From Chromera velia (lineage: Eukaryota > Sar > Chromeraceae), in NCBI GenBank assembly GCA_018398765.1, contig JAHBMJ010004317.1, forward strand, positions 1 through 33,582: a stretch of DNA of 33,582 nt. Direction: 5' to 3'. This document shows, piece after piece, positions 11,841-22,880 of this stretch; positions within the stretch are counted from its first letter, which is position 1, and every line of letters begins with the position of its first letter. Below the pieces are notes generated by a model. That model did no database searches and was not told where the DNA came from. It saw nothing but the letters and a program-made list of their open reading frames with translations. A program made the position numbers and the translations under genes.

Positions 11841-12505
11841 TTTCTGGGAGGATATGAGACTCAGCTAGCAGACGGATGAGAGCTGTGATGGCTCCTTTAC
11901 AAAGATGACGCCGCCACACAGTGCTCTGTGAAGGTGCTTCAGAAACAGCTGAGACAACTGGTATGTGTGCCAGAGAGACTATCTTCAGATGGAGTCTTTA
12001 CACTGCTGGCTGACTTCTGTCGATGAAAAACGCCATCAAGGTTGGGCACTTCGGTGTGAATTCTGAGGCGCGTCTCCGGAAAGGTGACGTCAACAACACT
12101 TGGATGTATCCGCGTTGCAAAATCGGGGGATTTCTGCCTTTCGGGACCCGGCCCCACTCAAGATTTTTTCGCTTTCCGGGAACTTTCCGGGGCAGTTCCC
12201 ATTTTGTGGGCAAAAAAAGTGAGCTGATTGCCGCACGCCAAACAGTAGCTGCTTCCTGCTTTTTCGAAGAGAGTTGACTGCTGTTTGTTGGTTTGGGTCA
12301 CCTACTTCTGCTTATGAATGCTGGTGTGAATCAATTGTGAACATCTTGAAAAGCTTCAGTAGCTGAGCTCTGTGAAAGTTGCGGTCTGCACTCCCGTGTG
12401 GTGCTTTGATCAGTCGATTGTGTCTGTCTTTTTGGCAGATCGAAGAACAATAGTCTCTCTTGTCGAGTTTGTCTTCTAAGAGCTCTGATCTCAGATTCTT
12501 TCACC
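11841..12505. promoter_or_regulatory. Bidirectional promoter region with a TGACGTCA (CRE/bZIP-type) palindrome
   Basis: 665 bp lie between the divergent starts of the b5-ACAD gene and the DEK_C-SWIB gene. A perfect TGACGTCA octamer sits at 12085-12092, the consensus bound by CREB/ATF-type bZIP factors. A GGGAACTTTCCGG / GGGGCAGTTCCC pair near 12178-12200 is partly palindromic. Neither gene has an obvious TATA box. Function is inferred from position only. Confidence 0.4.
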
Positions 12506-15500
12506 ATGTCTACAGAAGAAGTCATGGTTCCTGTGCCCAGCGAGCAGCCCCCAGCTGATGAGCCCATGGCCCAATCGGAGAATCCGGACATGATGGTCGG
12601 AAAGGAGGAACCGAAACCTGAAGGTGGAGCAGCTGCTGCAGGTAGGGAAGGGGAGGGAAGTACAACACTGCCCTTTTTGGTGGCAAGAGGGGATCAATGG
12701 ACGCATTAGGCCCTCATCCGTCGTGAATTTGACCCGTTAAACTCATATAGGTGGTTATCGTGGGTGCCTGAATGGAATTTTGTATGAGGGCTGATCGTTG
12801 GTTCGCCGGATTTTCTTTCAAGCGACAGATTTTGTGCCTCAAGTGTTCTGAAAAGGGACTCAACTGGCGCCTTCTTTTCCATTAGCTCACTGCTTGATGC
12901 ATTTGTACGGAGCACACTAGCAAGTTCTGAGGTGCTTTGTTCGAATTTTGCCTTCCAGTTGTGTCCTTTCCCCTCCCTTTTCCGAACACATTCCCTCCCT
13001 TGAGGTAATTTCTTCGTCTCTGCGGCCAATTTTGGTGTGCCAGAGTGCGGATCTCTCTCTTTGTCGCCAAAAACGACTGAACGTTTGTGTTTACCTTCTC
13101 CTTTTGATCGTCTCTGTGCAGCTGAGGACACGAAGGCCCACTCAGAGGCCGAGAACGCGAAGCCACGTGACGAAGCAATGGAAGGGGATACCGAGACTGC
13201 AGACAAGGCAGCAGAGGGCGAGGGCACTGACGCTGTCGCTCCTGCTGCCCCAGCAGCAGAAGCCGATGTGAAGATGGACGCACCGGAGGAGGCGCAGGAG
13301 GAGCCAGCCGCTGCCGCTGCTGCCCCTGTTCCTGCCCCCGCCCCCGAGGCCCCCGCTCCCGAGGAGGCTCCTGAAGCTCCCGCAGAGGCGCCTGCAGAGG
13401 AGGCACAGCCGATGGACGAAGAGAAGCCTGCCGAAGCCGAAGCGGAGGCGGAGGCAGAAAAGAAAGATCCAGCCCCCCCCGCAGACGCTCCTGCAGAAGC
13501 CGAGGCCCCCGCTGCCCCTGCCCCTGCCCCTGTGGAGGCTGCTGCACCTGCCCCCGCCCCTGCTCCTGCTCCCGCCCCTGCCCCCGCCTCCTCTGGACGA
13601 GAGAAGAGGAAATCTGCGCAGAACGTCGCTGCTGCAGTGCAGGCCGCCAAGGGCATTGCCATTCAGCATGCAGCTCCATCCCAACCCCACCAACCGCGGG
13701 CAAGCGGAGGGTCCTCGAGGGCGGCTGCCCACTCGTCTGCCGCCGCTGCCACCGCCATGGGTGCGGCTGTGAACGCTGCTCCTGCACCGGTTGCGGGTGC
13801 CCCAGCCGGAGCGCCCCCCGCTGGGATGCCGTCGGACAAGGAGATCAAAGAACGGATCGACTACGTGATGAGGAACTCCTCCCTTGATCAACTCTCCCTC
13901 AAGAAGATCCGGTCAGTCAGCCGTGAGGAAGGCTGAACACTAGGTGTTGCTGTCACTCTCAATAGACCTGTTTTGGGGGGGGGGGTCTTTCTTTTCGTGT
14001 CCTCCTTGCAGACATTCACCCCTTGTCAACTTCACTATCCACCTGTGTCTTGTTGACTCACTCTCTTCCTGTCGCCCTGCAACGAATGAACGAATGGTGC
14101 AGGGAGACACTGACCGCGTTCTTCAGGGTCGACATGACGGCTCAGAAGGTGCTCATCAAGCAGACGGTGGACGAGGTGCTCGAAAGGCGTCAGTCTCATA
14201 GTCTCTCTTTGGGCAGGCAGGCAGAAAGACAGGCAGGCAGGCAGGAAGGGCGAGAGTGAGACAGCGACAGACGGTAGGCAGTCTCCGCAGATTTCTGCCG
14301 GATAGTTGGTGTGGGTGAGGAAACTGGTAGAGCACCTGGAGGTTGAAAATTTGCATGTTGGCATCCGACAACTGTCCCCCTTTGTGCTGTTGGTGCGTTT
14401 TCTCGGTTCTGCTCCGCTTCATTCCGCCTTTCCTCCCCCCCTGTGTGCCTGCGTGCAGTTGCGAACGAGGACAAGCAGTAAGTCGATGAAATCAAGGACA
14501 GGAAGGAGGATACCTTGCAGGGAAAGTGCATGGGATCTTTTCGCGTTATCTTCCGTTCTTTTCTGCTTCCTGTGTTGCTAAATGTTCATCTGCTTTCTTT
14601 CTTCTCGCAGGCCTGTTCTCCCTCCCTGCCGACCTGCCCTTTCTCTGCTCTCCTCGTTTCTTCTGTCTTCTTTCCCCCGACGGACTTTCTTGTGCCTGTG
14701 GCTTCTGCCTCATCGAGCGCCTGCCTCTCCCTCCCTCCCTCCCTTCTTTTCGCTCTCCCCCGCCCTGCACGCCCATGCAGAGAGGAAGCTCTGGTCGCCG
14801 CCCCCAAGGCCAAGAGCAAGGCAAAGGCCAAGAGTACTCCCGGTGCTCGTCCGGCACCCAAGAGCAAGAGCAAGGCCGCACCGAAGAGTGGGGCCATCAG
14901 GGGGAAGGCCGCATCCGCAAAGGCCGCATCCGCATCTTCCAAGTCGGGCAAGAAGGGAAAACTGGCCGCTGCCGCTGCTGCCAAGCCCAAGCGCGCACCC
15001 AAACCCAAGAAGATCGCATGTCAGTCTGCCTGCCGTATCACTGGATGTCTGAGTGTTTTTTACCGACAAGTCTGCAGAGACGAGCTGTGCCATCTCTGCC
15101 TTTCTCTGTCTCTCTTTTTCTCTCTTTCTCTCTCTTACTCGCCCTAACCCTTCCCCCCCCCTGTCTGCAACCGAGCCCATGCAGTTTCGTATTCCCCTCT
15201 GCGCGCGATTTCATTTTTCCGCTTTGCTGAAAATGTTTATTTTTTCTCCCTTTTATCCTCCCTCTCACTAATCCTTGCACCCGTTTCCGTGCCTCTGAAC
15301 GAACGTGCGCACTGCTGCCTGCAGTCAAGAAGATCATGTGGATGTCCGAGCCCCTCGCGAGGTTCATGGGAACTGCCCAGGACGCCCTCATGAACACACG
15401 GGATGTCAGTCAGTCAGTTGGTCTCTCGTCCGTCTGAGCTGAACAGGTTGTATGTCTTTTCTCTCGATTTTTCCGTTGAGATTTGCTTTCTTTGGGACGG

Positions 15501-16202
15501 GAGCATGGCCTGTCTGTGTAGGATTTACACTCAATGATAGTAGAAACAGTGAGCGAGGGCGTTGCAGCAAAGCGGTGCAGAAAGATAACCAGAGAAGAAG
15601 TCCTTCTTTTCAAAGTTTTGGAGTTTGTGTGTGTGTTTCTGCAGCCCGCAAAGAGGATCTTCGACTACGTCACCGAGAGAAACCTGATCGACCCCAACAA
15701 GAAGGGGTTAGTGATTCATTCGTTGATTTATTTGTCGGTCGTTCTGTTGGTTGACTGATTTTGTTTGTGGAGTGAAATAAGGCGACTTCCCATTCTTCCG
15801 GCTCAGTAGCTTGTAGATTAGAGACGCCAGTTTCCTTTGCGCGCTGGCCGTTTTCCCGCACATTTCTTTCACAGATGCAGCAGGAGGCTCGAGTGCGTTT
15901 GCTTCTTTCCACATTCTCATAGTTCCCCTCCCTGAACACTTCACCCCCCCGCTTTCCATTGCAGAGAGTTTGTGTGCGACGAGACCCTCGCAGCGATCTT
16001 CCCGAAGACGCGCAGGATGAGGCACTTCCTCGGGACGATCGAGAAGGCCCTCAAGTCCTCCAGGGCATGCCAGTACTGGATGGTCGAGAAACTCCCCCCC
16101 ATGCCCGCGGTACCGGCACACCTCCCCCCTCACCCAGGACACATGCACGGGGGGGGCTTCCCGGGGGCCCCGATGGCCCCGATGCACGGGGTTCCTCACT
16201 GA
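12506..16202 (+). CDS. DEK_C-SWIB chromatin protein (TRI1/UAF30-like) with Ala/Pro-rich N-terminus and histone-H1-like linker, 8 exons
   Basis: Exons 12506-12641, 13122-13911, 14103-14188, 14459-14477, 14781-15019, 15325-15404, 15645-15706 and 15965-16202 join in phase throughout into 549 aa. The start has a good context (tttcaccATGtc). Residues 1-280 are low complexity and acidic, with PAPAPA runs. Residues about 282-335 are a DEK_C domain (KEIKERIDYVMRNSSLDQLS, ending KQTVDEVLER). Residues about 344-423 are Lys/Ala/Pro-rich like a histone H1 tail. Residues about 427-507 are a SWIB/MDM2 fold (MSEPLARFMGT, RIFDYVTERNLIDP, FVCDETLAAIFP). A Pro/His/Gly tail ends the protein. Yeast TRI1 and UAF30 share DEK_C plus SWIB; UAF30 acts in RNA polymerase I upstream activation. 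A nuclear DNA-binding role is therefore likely. Exon 4 is only 19 bp but is required for phase. Confidence 0.9.
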
Positions 16203-19200
16203 TTGATTGATTGATTCATTTGATTTGATGATGCCATGCTTTCTTTGATCGATCTGTGCTCGTCTCTCAGTGCCTGTGTTACAGCCTCTTTCCTCCTCTC
16301 TGAATGCCCATTTGTCCATCCTCCAACTGAACCAAGGGGAACGCCTGAGACCAACCGTCTTTCTTTCTTGTCTCAGTGGTGGCGTGGGGGAGGGTGGGAT
16401 GGAAGAGGGAGGGGAAGAAAAACAGACTGCGGGGAGTCTTCGGCTCTTTTCTCTCCTCTTTTCCTGTACTCCCCCTTCTCGAAGCTCTTCATGAGAAAGG
16501 GAGACCGCTGCCTCGGCGGTTCGCCCTTGTGCTTCCTTCTTTGTGTAATTCCTCCCTTCTATCTTTTCCTTTTGCCTTCTTTGCATGTCCGTCTGAACGA
16601 AGAAACTAACGAAGGGCTGACCGAGAATCTTGGCAAGTTTGATACATTCATCTGTATTCATTCAGCCTGCAGAAGTTTCTGCACGTCTCCATGCAATTTC
16701 ATGCTGGCCTGTGTTTGGGTGCGTGCTGGTTTCTGGCCTTTAGAGCTCTGTTCATCCGGTCACTCAGTCAATCATTCTTTCATCCACGTTCAACTGCCCA
16801 CGCCATACCACACTACTCCACAGCTTCCCCAACCGTCAATCGAATTCTTCACCATCTCCGTCTTCTCCATTCCTTGTGTGGACCCCTCCGTGGGCTCTTT
16901 ATTCTATTAACTTCTTTGAGTGAAGGGGGGAGAAGGAAGGAATGGAAGAGTCGAGGAAGGAGAGTTTGTCTCTCTGCATGCCCCTGTTGATGAAGGCAAC
17001 AGGGTTGCGTGGGCGGTCGTCCATCCCTGCGTGTCTCCTCCGGTCTGTATGTCTGGTGGAGATAAGCAGCATACAGAAGAAGAAATACGAACGAAGATGG
17101 ATGGCTCAGTGAAGGAACAGGGGGAAACACCTTCAAAATGTAAAATGTTCTGTTTCATTGCGCAGAGAGAGACTGGAAGCCACTCGTGTCGTGTCATCAT
17201 TTTGTATGCTGTTTGTCTGCGTTGCTTGTGTCGAAAAAGGAGGCCTGTTGTTCATTACTCGTGACGGAATTCTGTCTGTGAAGGGCAGAAAAGCTTGACA
17301 TCAAATGGAACGTTGCTCACGTGCCCTTCCTTTCCTTCCACCACGACTCAGTCAGACGGCGTTGCGCTTACGGAACCGAATCGATAAGTGACAAGAGGGA
17401 AGAAAGAGAGAGTCCCTCACTGACTGGCTGGCACAATGACTGTTCTTTCCCCTTTGTTTGACGTGGGTCGTTCTTCTCTTCTCTTCTCACTTTGTTCGTC
17501 CGTGTGCTTCTGGAGATACGACGGCCTTCCCTGAACAAAGGACAGGAGAGTAAATAAAAATGCACAAGCCTGTGGATGGGTTTTTCAGAGCGCGACAGGC
17601 ATGCAAAAAGAGTTGGTTTGCAAAGGGATGTGCAGCGAGGGAGCCTTCAGAATCAGAAGGGGGGACTGCAGAGAGACCTGTCTCTCTCTTCTTCTTTTCT
17701 GAGATCTTGCAGGCGCCCAGGGAAGAGAGACGGGTAGAAAGGAACATGCACACACATGTGTATACACATACAGAGGGGGAGAGAAAGAGCCTGGTTGAAC
17801 GGTAGTGAGGGAAGCTCCTCTTTGCCTTTTTGTCTGGGACCTTCCGTTTTCGTTTCGTCCGAGAGGTTCAGTACCTTCCTAGATGCTGCTTCGGGCTGCA
17901 CTTCATTTTGGTGTTGCGTGCGTGCCCACCTCTTTTGGACCCCCCCCCCTGCCCTGCCGGTCTATGGTTGGGGAGTGGGGCGTGAGGTGCCTGCCTGTCT
18001 CGACACTCCGGTAGGCGGGGTGGGCGTGCATGGTGGGGGGGGAACAGGCAGACACACAAGCGTTGTGGGAGGAGCCTCTGGAGAGAAAAGAAGACAATAG
18101 GTGCAAAGTTAAGAACGAAGAAGAAACGGACCAGAACGAGGGAAGGGAGAATGAAGAAAGACAAGGTGCGACAAAGACAAGGAAGGGAAAGTCAAATCAA
18201 TCGGGTGTCCCATGGGAGTGAGGGGGAGGGGGGCCGAAGAAACGAAAGAGAAACGAGGAGAGACCATCTGGTCGAAAAAAATGAGTCCAACAACTCTTTT
18301 TCTTCTCTTCAGGAGCGAGCAATGCGCATGTTTTTCCCCCCTCACCCCCGCCCCTGTTGCTTCGTATCTGTCTGTTCAACCAGCTCGCTTCATCCGTGCC
18401 GATTGTTTTTGTCTTCTTTTAGATGCGTGAATGAATGTGCTGCTGCGATATGGTAGGAGATGAGGCTTGCAAGAATGACCACTGTGTGTTTGATCCACTT
18501 CTTCCATTCAATCGTTCTTGCTTCGTGTCTCGTGCAATCAATCTTTCACGCATGCATTCATGCATATTTTCATTACATCATTCGCCCATTCCATCAATGG
18601 ATCAATCAATCATTCATTTGTATTCCTTCCAGACCGTCACACACACTCTTTTCGTCCACCCTGGTCTATTGGGTGAATCACTACCCTCGAAGAACCAGGA
18701 GCGGAACGTTTGTTTGAATAAGAATGGAACAAGGAGAGAAGACTCGTGGTGAAACGATCGATCGATCGATCGGCTTCGTTCAACCGGATGGTTCGACTCG
18801 GAGTAAGTAAGAGTAAGTGCCTGCATGTCAGAATGACTGAGTGGACGTGTCGATCAATGCAGTCAGCCTGTCTGTCAGTTTGTCGATGGCTTGATTATGG
18901 GAAGAGAAGCGCAAGAGAAAAAAAGGAACAGAGCAATCTCCATGCTTGAGGGCTTCCTGCCAGCCCAACGGAGAACCAAAATTAGGTGGCAACCCTATTT
19001 CCGCATTGTTGAGGCCGTCTGCCCTCAGCCCCCGTTCGTGAGCGCGGTACAGACTGTGCCCGCACCTCTTCGATGGATTTCTCTGTCGACACGTGGAAGA
19101 GGCGAGGAGAAGAACTGTGACAGTGAAAGCACGGGACAATGGTCACTTGGGTATCTGAACTCCCGAAGAAGCCCCCCCCCTTTCACTCACTTGCTGCTCG

Positions 19201-19630
19201 AGGCTGGGTGAGGATGTGGGAAACAGGAAGCTTTGAGGGGAAGGGCGCGCGGGGCCCTGAAAAGCCGTTGAACTTCCTTGAGTGCTCTCTGTCCTTCTGA
19301 CCAATCTTCTTCTGTCCCTCCTTCAACTCGATGTCTCGTTTCTTTTTCTTGTGGTGCCGCTTTGTCCAATGTCTAGTCAGCGACTGTGCCGTATCAATCT
19401 TCGCTGTCTCTTCGTTTGTTTCACACGGACTCGGTTAACCGCTTTGTATAGGATAGAGAATGGGACGAGCATCTTGAAGGACGGGTGGCAGACAGAACAG
19501 AATCAGAAGGCCGGCATTGACTCGTCAGTAGAAGAAAATGACAGGGGGATTGGCCTCTTCAAAGCAAGGATTGAGTCACCATCAGTGAATGAACAACAAA
19601 GCGAAAGTGAGGGGTTAAGAGATCATCCCT
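16203..19630. other. 3.4-kb stretch without a supportable gene
   Basis: Base composition resembles the neighbouring introns (about half GC, pyrimidine tracts, GATT and GATC short repeats near 16200 and 18755). The longest open frames (16236-16910, 17756-18100, 19282-19632 on plus; 18828-19139 on minus) show no recognisable motifs, no consistent splice chain and biased low-complexity content. The first part must hold the 3' UTR of the DEK_C-SWIB gene. Small exons of a lineage-specific gene cannot be excluded. Confidence 0.6.
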
Positions 19631-20080
19631 AGGATCATCCGATGGTAGATGCTGGATATAGAGCGTGTAATCTAGCATATAATTTACGGTGTAAACAATA
19701 GTTGAACAATATATATTATATATGAACTGAAGCTTATTAAGCGCTGAGTGTACATTGCTCGCTAAGAACATAATACCGTACATTGATTGATTGATTGATC
19801 AATAAGTTCCGCACTACGCCTTCCCGCTATGATTCCAACTATTTTTAGAGCTATAATGCATACCACTCCGAGTGGATGTTGTTGTTATACACAGATTTGA
19901 CTAGCGTTTACAAACTCCCCCTCTTCCTAACCTTATGAGTCATGCTAGGAATCATGACGCTTGATGATACGAATTGAGGACATGTGACATAATGACTAGT
20001 ATAATGAAATGAAGTGAGACGCTAGGTGAGCTAGACGTTTTCTAAGACGTTTATACCAATCCTGTTACGATTCCTGTGGT

Positions 20081-20104
20081 GTTACACAAAGTTAATTGTG
20101 TAAC
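20081..20104. repeat. 24-bp palindrome with GTTACACAA arms
   Basis: GTTACACAA, a six-base spacer, and TTGTGTAAC form perfect 9-bp inverted arms. More copies of the arm motif follow at about 20133 and 20149. It sits at the left end of the putative large element. Confidence 0.85.
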
Positions 20105-21011
20105 AATTACCCTTGACCCCCCCTTTGTTACACATAAAAATGCCAGTGTGTAACAATTAATGTGCAATAATTCTAGACAAATTTTTTAACACTAAAGTGT
20201 GTACTAATTCTACATAAAAAACTCTAAAGCCTGACAGCCTTTTAAAGCTATAAAATGAAGCTCTTAAAGAATCTAAACGAAACTGCATCCATCATGTGAT
20301 CACCAGTCCTGTGCGCAAAACGCAGTGCAACGGCAAAAAAAAAAAAAAACGAAAATTCAGTATGCTGAGCAGGGTATGGAAAGTATGTTAAAACCTAAAC
20401 CTAACCGACCTGGCAGTCAAATTAACCTAGGTTAGGTTAAACCTAACTTGATTTAACTGTGGCGGCCGGTCTAGTCTAGCGGCCAGCCTGCACCATGCAA
20501 GAGCCGGGGCCGGGGTGCGTATGCATGAAGTAGTATAAAAGCGTCCCCAACCGGTTTCTGCATATAAAAAAAATAAAATGTATGCATGCATTCAAGGAAA
20601 GCCAACAGTAGCCAACAGTCATTTTTTAGAAATCAAGGAAAGCCACTTGAAACCGAAAGATTCCAGCCAGCCTGCGCCCCTGAAACCTCAAAGTTTGTTA
20701 TGGCTGCAGACTTGTTAAAAGTTGACAATTTGATAGAAATTAATTAATCAATAATTCAATGACAACGAGTCAATAAATTATAGCATTACAGTTTTATCGA
20801 TAGAGGATAGTGAATCAATAATGTATGTCATTGTATGAATCACAGTGTGATAGACATTGATAGTGTATATTTATTATAATTTGTATATATGATGGTGTAT
20901 AATAATACTGTGTATTTTTATTATGAATTCATAATTAGTATATTAAGTACTAGTGACAGTAGTGAGTCATAGTGATCGTCTATTAATTATACTATTTGTG
21001 GGACGGTAACT

Positions 21012-21152
21012 CTCGGAGTGTTCCAGGCTTAGGACCTAAAATCGGACTGTGTTTTGCAGAGTATGTTTTCGGAGTGTGTCAATCGGAGTGTGTTTATCGG
21101 AGTGTGTTCAGGCGGAGTGTCACATGAGCTAGACTTATTGTCGGAGTGTGTT
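21012..21152 (+). repeat. Irregular array of CGGAGTGTGT motifs
   Basis: At least six CGGAGTGT or CGGACTGTGT copies occur within about 140 bp at irregular spacing. Related copies (CCGGAGTGTC, TCTGGAGTGTGT and the inverse ACACTCCA) recur at about 22230-22290, near the other end of the hAT-like element. Next to the array at one end and the copies at the other are matching blocks (gcttaggacctaaaatc and gcgctaggaccgaaatc). Confidence 0.8.
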
Positions 21153-21764
21153 CTCCAAATCAAACCACCTATGATTTTTTTTTTTTCAAAAAAAAAAAAT
21201 AATAAAAAAAAATAGAATTTTTTTTTTTTTAACTTGAAGTAGGTAGCTTGGTTTATTTTTTAGATTTTCTAGGGAAAAAAGTTTATGGAAATCTATTTTT
21301 ATAATTTTTTAATTCAGTTTTTATATGATTCGGCTCCCTTGCAAAGACCTACAGAGAAGGTTGGTCCATGTATATGCTATATGTCTGCGTGTTCACTTTT
21401 AATCGTCTGTAGAGTGTCAACTGTAGAAGTATTCAGCTCATTGTTGCTGTTGTTTTTTTTTGTTTCCGTCTATGTCCTCTTCTCAACGCCCCTCTATAGG
21501 TATTGCTCTGCACTATGCTGCTTTGTACTAGATTTCCACGTTTCTCTACTTATGCATTCTGCTCTTGTGCTTCCTAGAAGCATCTCAGAGCTACCCGGAT
21601 GTACTTAGTGGCAATCAAGTTGTTTTGTTTTCTCCGGTGCTCTCATTTTGTCTCCTACTCTATATGAGTCTCGAGACCTATATGTTGCTCTGCATTTCTT
21701 TGCACTGTGCTTTTTGCTCTTGTGATCCTTCTTTGCAGAACAATGAACAACCAGAACTTGCCAG

Positions 21765-22109
21765 GACCTTGTCTTGGGCGCGGTGGCCAACCAGCCTCCG
21801 CAGAAGCAGGCAGCTATCCATGAGCTTACTGTACAGCTCATGCAGGCAGGGATTGGGGGAGCGGGAATGCAAACTGCCTTCAACGAAGGCGAACTGGGCT
21901 TTACTGTGGTGTGCTGTGGAGGGGTTCAGGAGGTGGAGTCCCACAGGGGCGTCTGTCTGGATCCAGTGTGTATGGTACACAAAGTGGTTTTCTGTTTTTG
22001 GCAGATGGGTGAATGGAGTGCTCCAGTTTCAACTCCACCACTTACAAGACCACACACAGGATGTGTGCCCCCAACATTATCACTGATTATAAAAAAACCT
22101 TCAAAATAA
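21765..22109 (+). pseudogene. Exon-like open frame inside the hAT-like element, possible captured gene fragment
   Basis: After a splice-acceptor-like cttgccag, an open frame of about 115 codons runs to 22109. Its first 60 codons (AVANQPPQKQAAIHELTVQL, then a Gly-rich MQAGIGGAGM) have amino-acid use like a real amphipathic, helical protein, unlike the low-complexity frames around it. A second acceptor-like tttttggcag occurs at about 22005. I do not recognise the family and see no start codon context. It may be a host exon picked up by the element, or chance. Confidence 0.3.
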
Positions 22110-22319
22110 ATCTAATTTATCTTAGTATGGCTCACGTGGCCTCTAGACCACCTATTTCCAGTGTGTGTCACCTTTATCGGTGTATCACAGCGCTAGGACC
22201 GAAATCTAGAGTGTATACCACTATAATTGCCGGAGTGTCAGGCCTCCTACGCCTAAGTCTGGAGTGTGTACCCAGACACACTCCAACAGATATTGACCTA
22301 CGGTACTAGTCTACTATTT

Positions 22320-22339
22320 GGGGGGGCTTCGCCCCCCCC
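22320..22339. repeat. Perfect G/C hairpin GGGGGGGC-TTC-GCCCCCCC
   Basis: An 8-bp stem of seven G:C pairs plus a C:G closing pair around TTC, followed directly by CAGACCCCCCC, which could pair alternatively with the same G-run. It lies inside the right part of the hAT-like element. Confidence 0.85.
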
Positions 22340-22880
22340 AGACCCCCCCATGGGAGCAAAACCTAGTTTAACCTAGAAAACCTTGTTTAACCTACTTAGA
22401 TCAAAACCTACAGCCTCAATACCTAACCTAACCTTTTAACCTAACCCACTTTCCATACCCTGATCCTGGGCAATCAGAGAGAAGTTGATCGAAACAAAAG
22501 TTGTGCTGAAAGGGATATGAGTAGAATTCTGGCCACACTTCACAGTGTGTTTGACTATGCGCTTCGGGTTGCTTACAAAGATTTTTGGTGCTGCTATGTT
22601 CCACTCGCAGCAGCCACATATGTCAAATGAGGAAACACGTTTCTCCTTTTAAGTTCAGAAATCTGTTTAATCTGCTTCGCACTCAAACCCTCTCTCTTAT
22701 ACGCGTCTGGTCACTTCTTTTTGTACACATCCTCTGTCATGAACTTAATGTTGCAATCCTCTAGTCTCCCCCTCGCTTCTTTATAGTGAATGAACTTTCA
22801 CATCTGTCGTTTAGCAATAGTGTGCTTTCGCCCCCTCTTCTGGGAGGTTTTTTCACTTAAAAGTTTCCTCCCTCCTCTAG

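Larger units (their letters stand above)
20370..22462. mobile_element. hAT-like DNA transposon, 2,093 bp, probably non-autonomous
   Basis: The left end (20370-20390) reads CAGGGTATGGAAAGTATGTTA; the right end (22442-22462) in reverse complement reads CAGGGTATGGAAAGTGGGTTA, 19 of 21 identical. The eight bases outside the ends are ATGCTGAG and ATCCTGGG, 6 of 8 matching, as expected of an old 8-bp target duplication. CAGGG-type termini plus an 8-bp duplication are typical of hAT elements. AACCTA/TAGGTT motifs repeat just inside both ends. I find no transposase frame (no recognisable DDE or hATC region); the interior holds CGGAGTGT repeats, A/T runs and one exon-like open frame. Confidence 0.7.

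Noticed and set aside
12706-13891. Long minus-strand Ala/Gly/Ser- and Arg/Gln-rich frames
   Set aside because: They are antisense shadows of the (GCN/CCN)-rich exon 2 of the DEK_C-SWIB gene, which itself is splice-consistent.
15708-16661. 317-codon minus-strand frame
   Set aside because: It is antisense to the last SWIB exon and has no motif.
18828-19139. Minus-strand frame with a hydrophobic start resembling a signal peptide
   Set aside because: Only about ten hydrophobic residues, no recognisable continuation, and no splice partners.
16203-19630. Possible tRNA or other RNA genes
   Set aside because: I scanned by eye for B-box-like GGTTCGAATCC and saw none convincing; a tRNAscan or Rfam search would be needed to exclude them.
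20385-22450. Telomere-like AACCTAACC / TTAGGTTAGG motifs
   Set aside because: They are short, irregular and in opposite orientation at the two ends of the hAT-like element, so subterminal transposase sites fit better than telomeric DNA.
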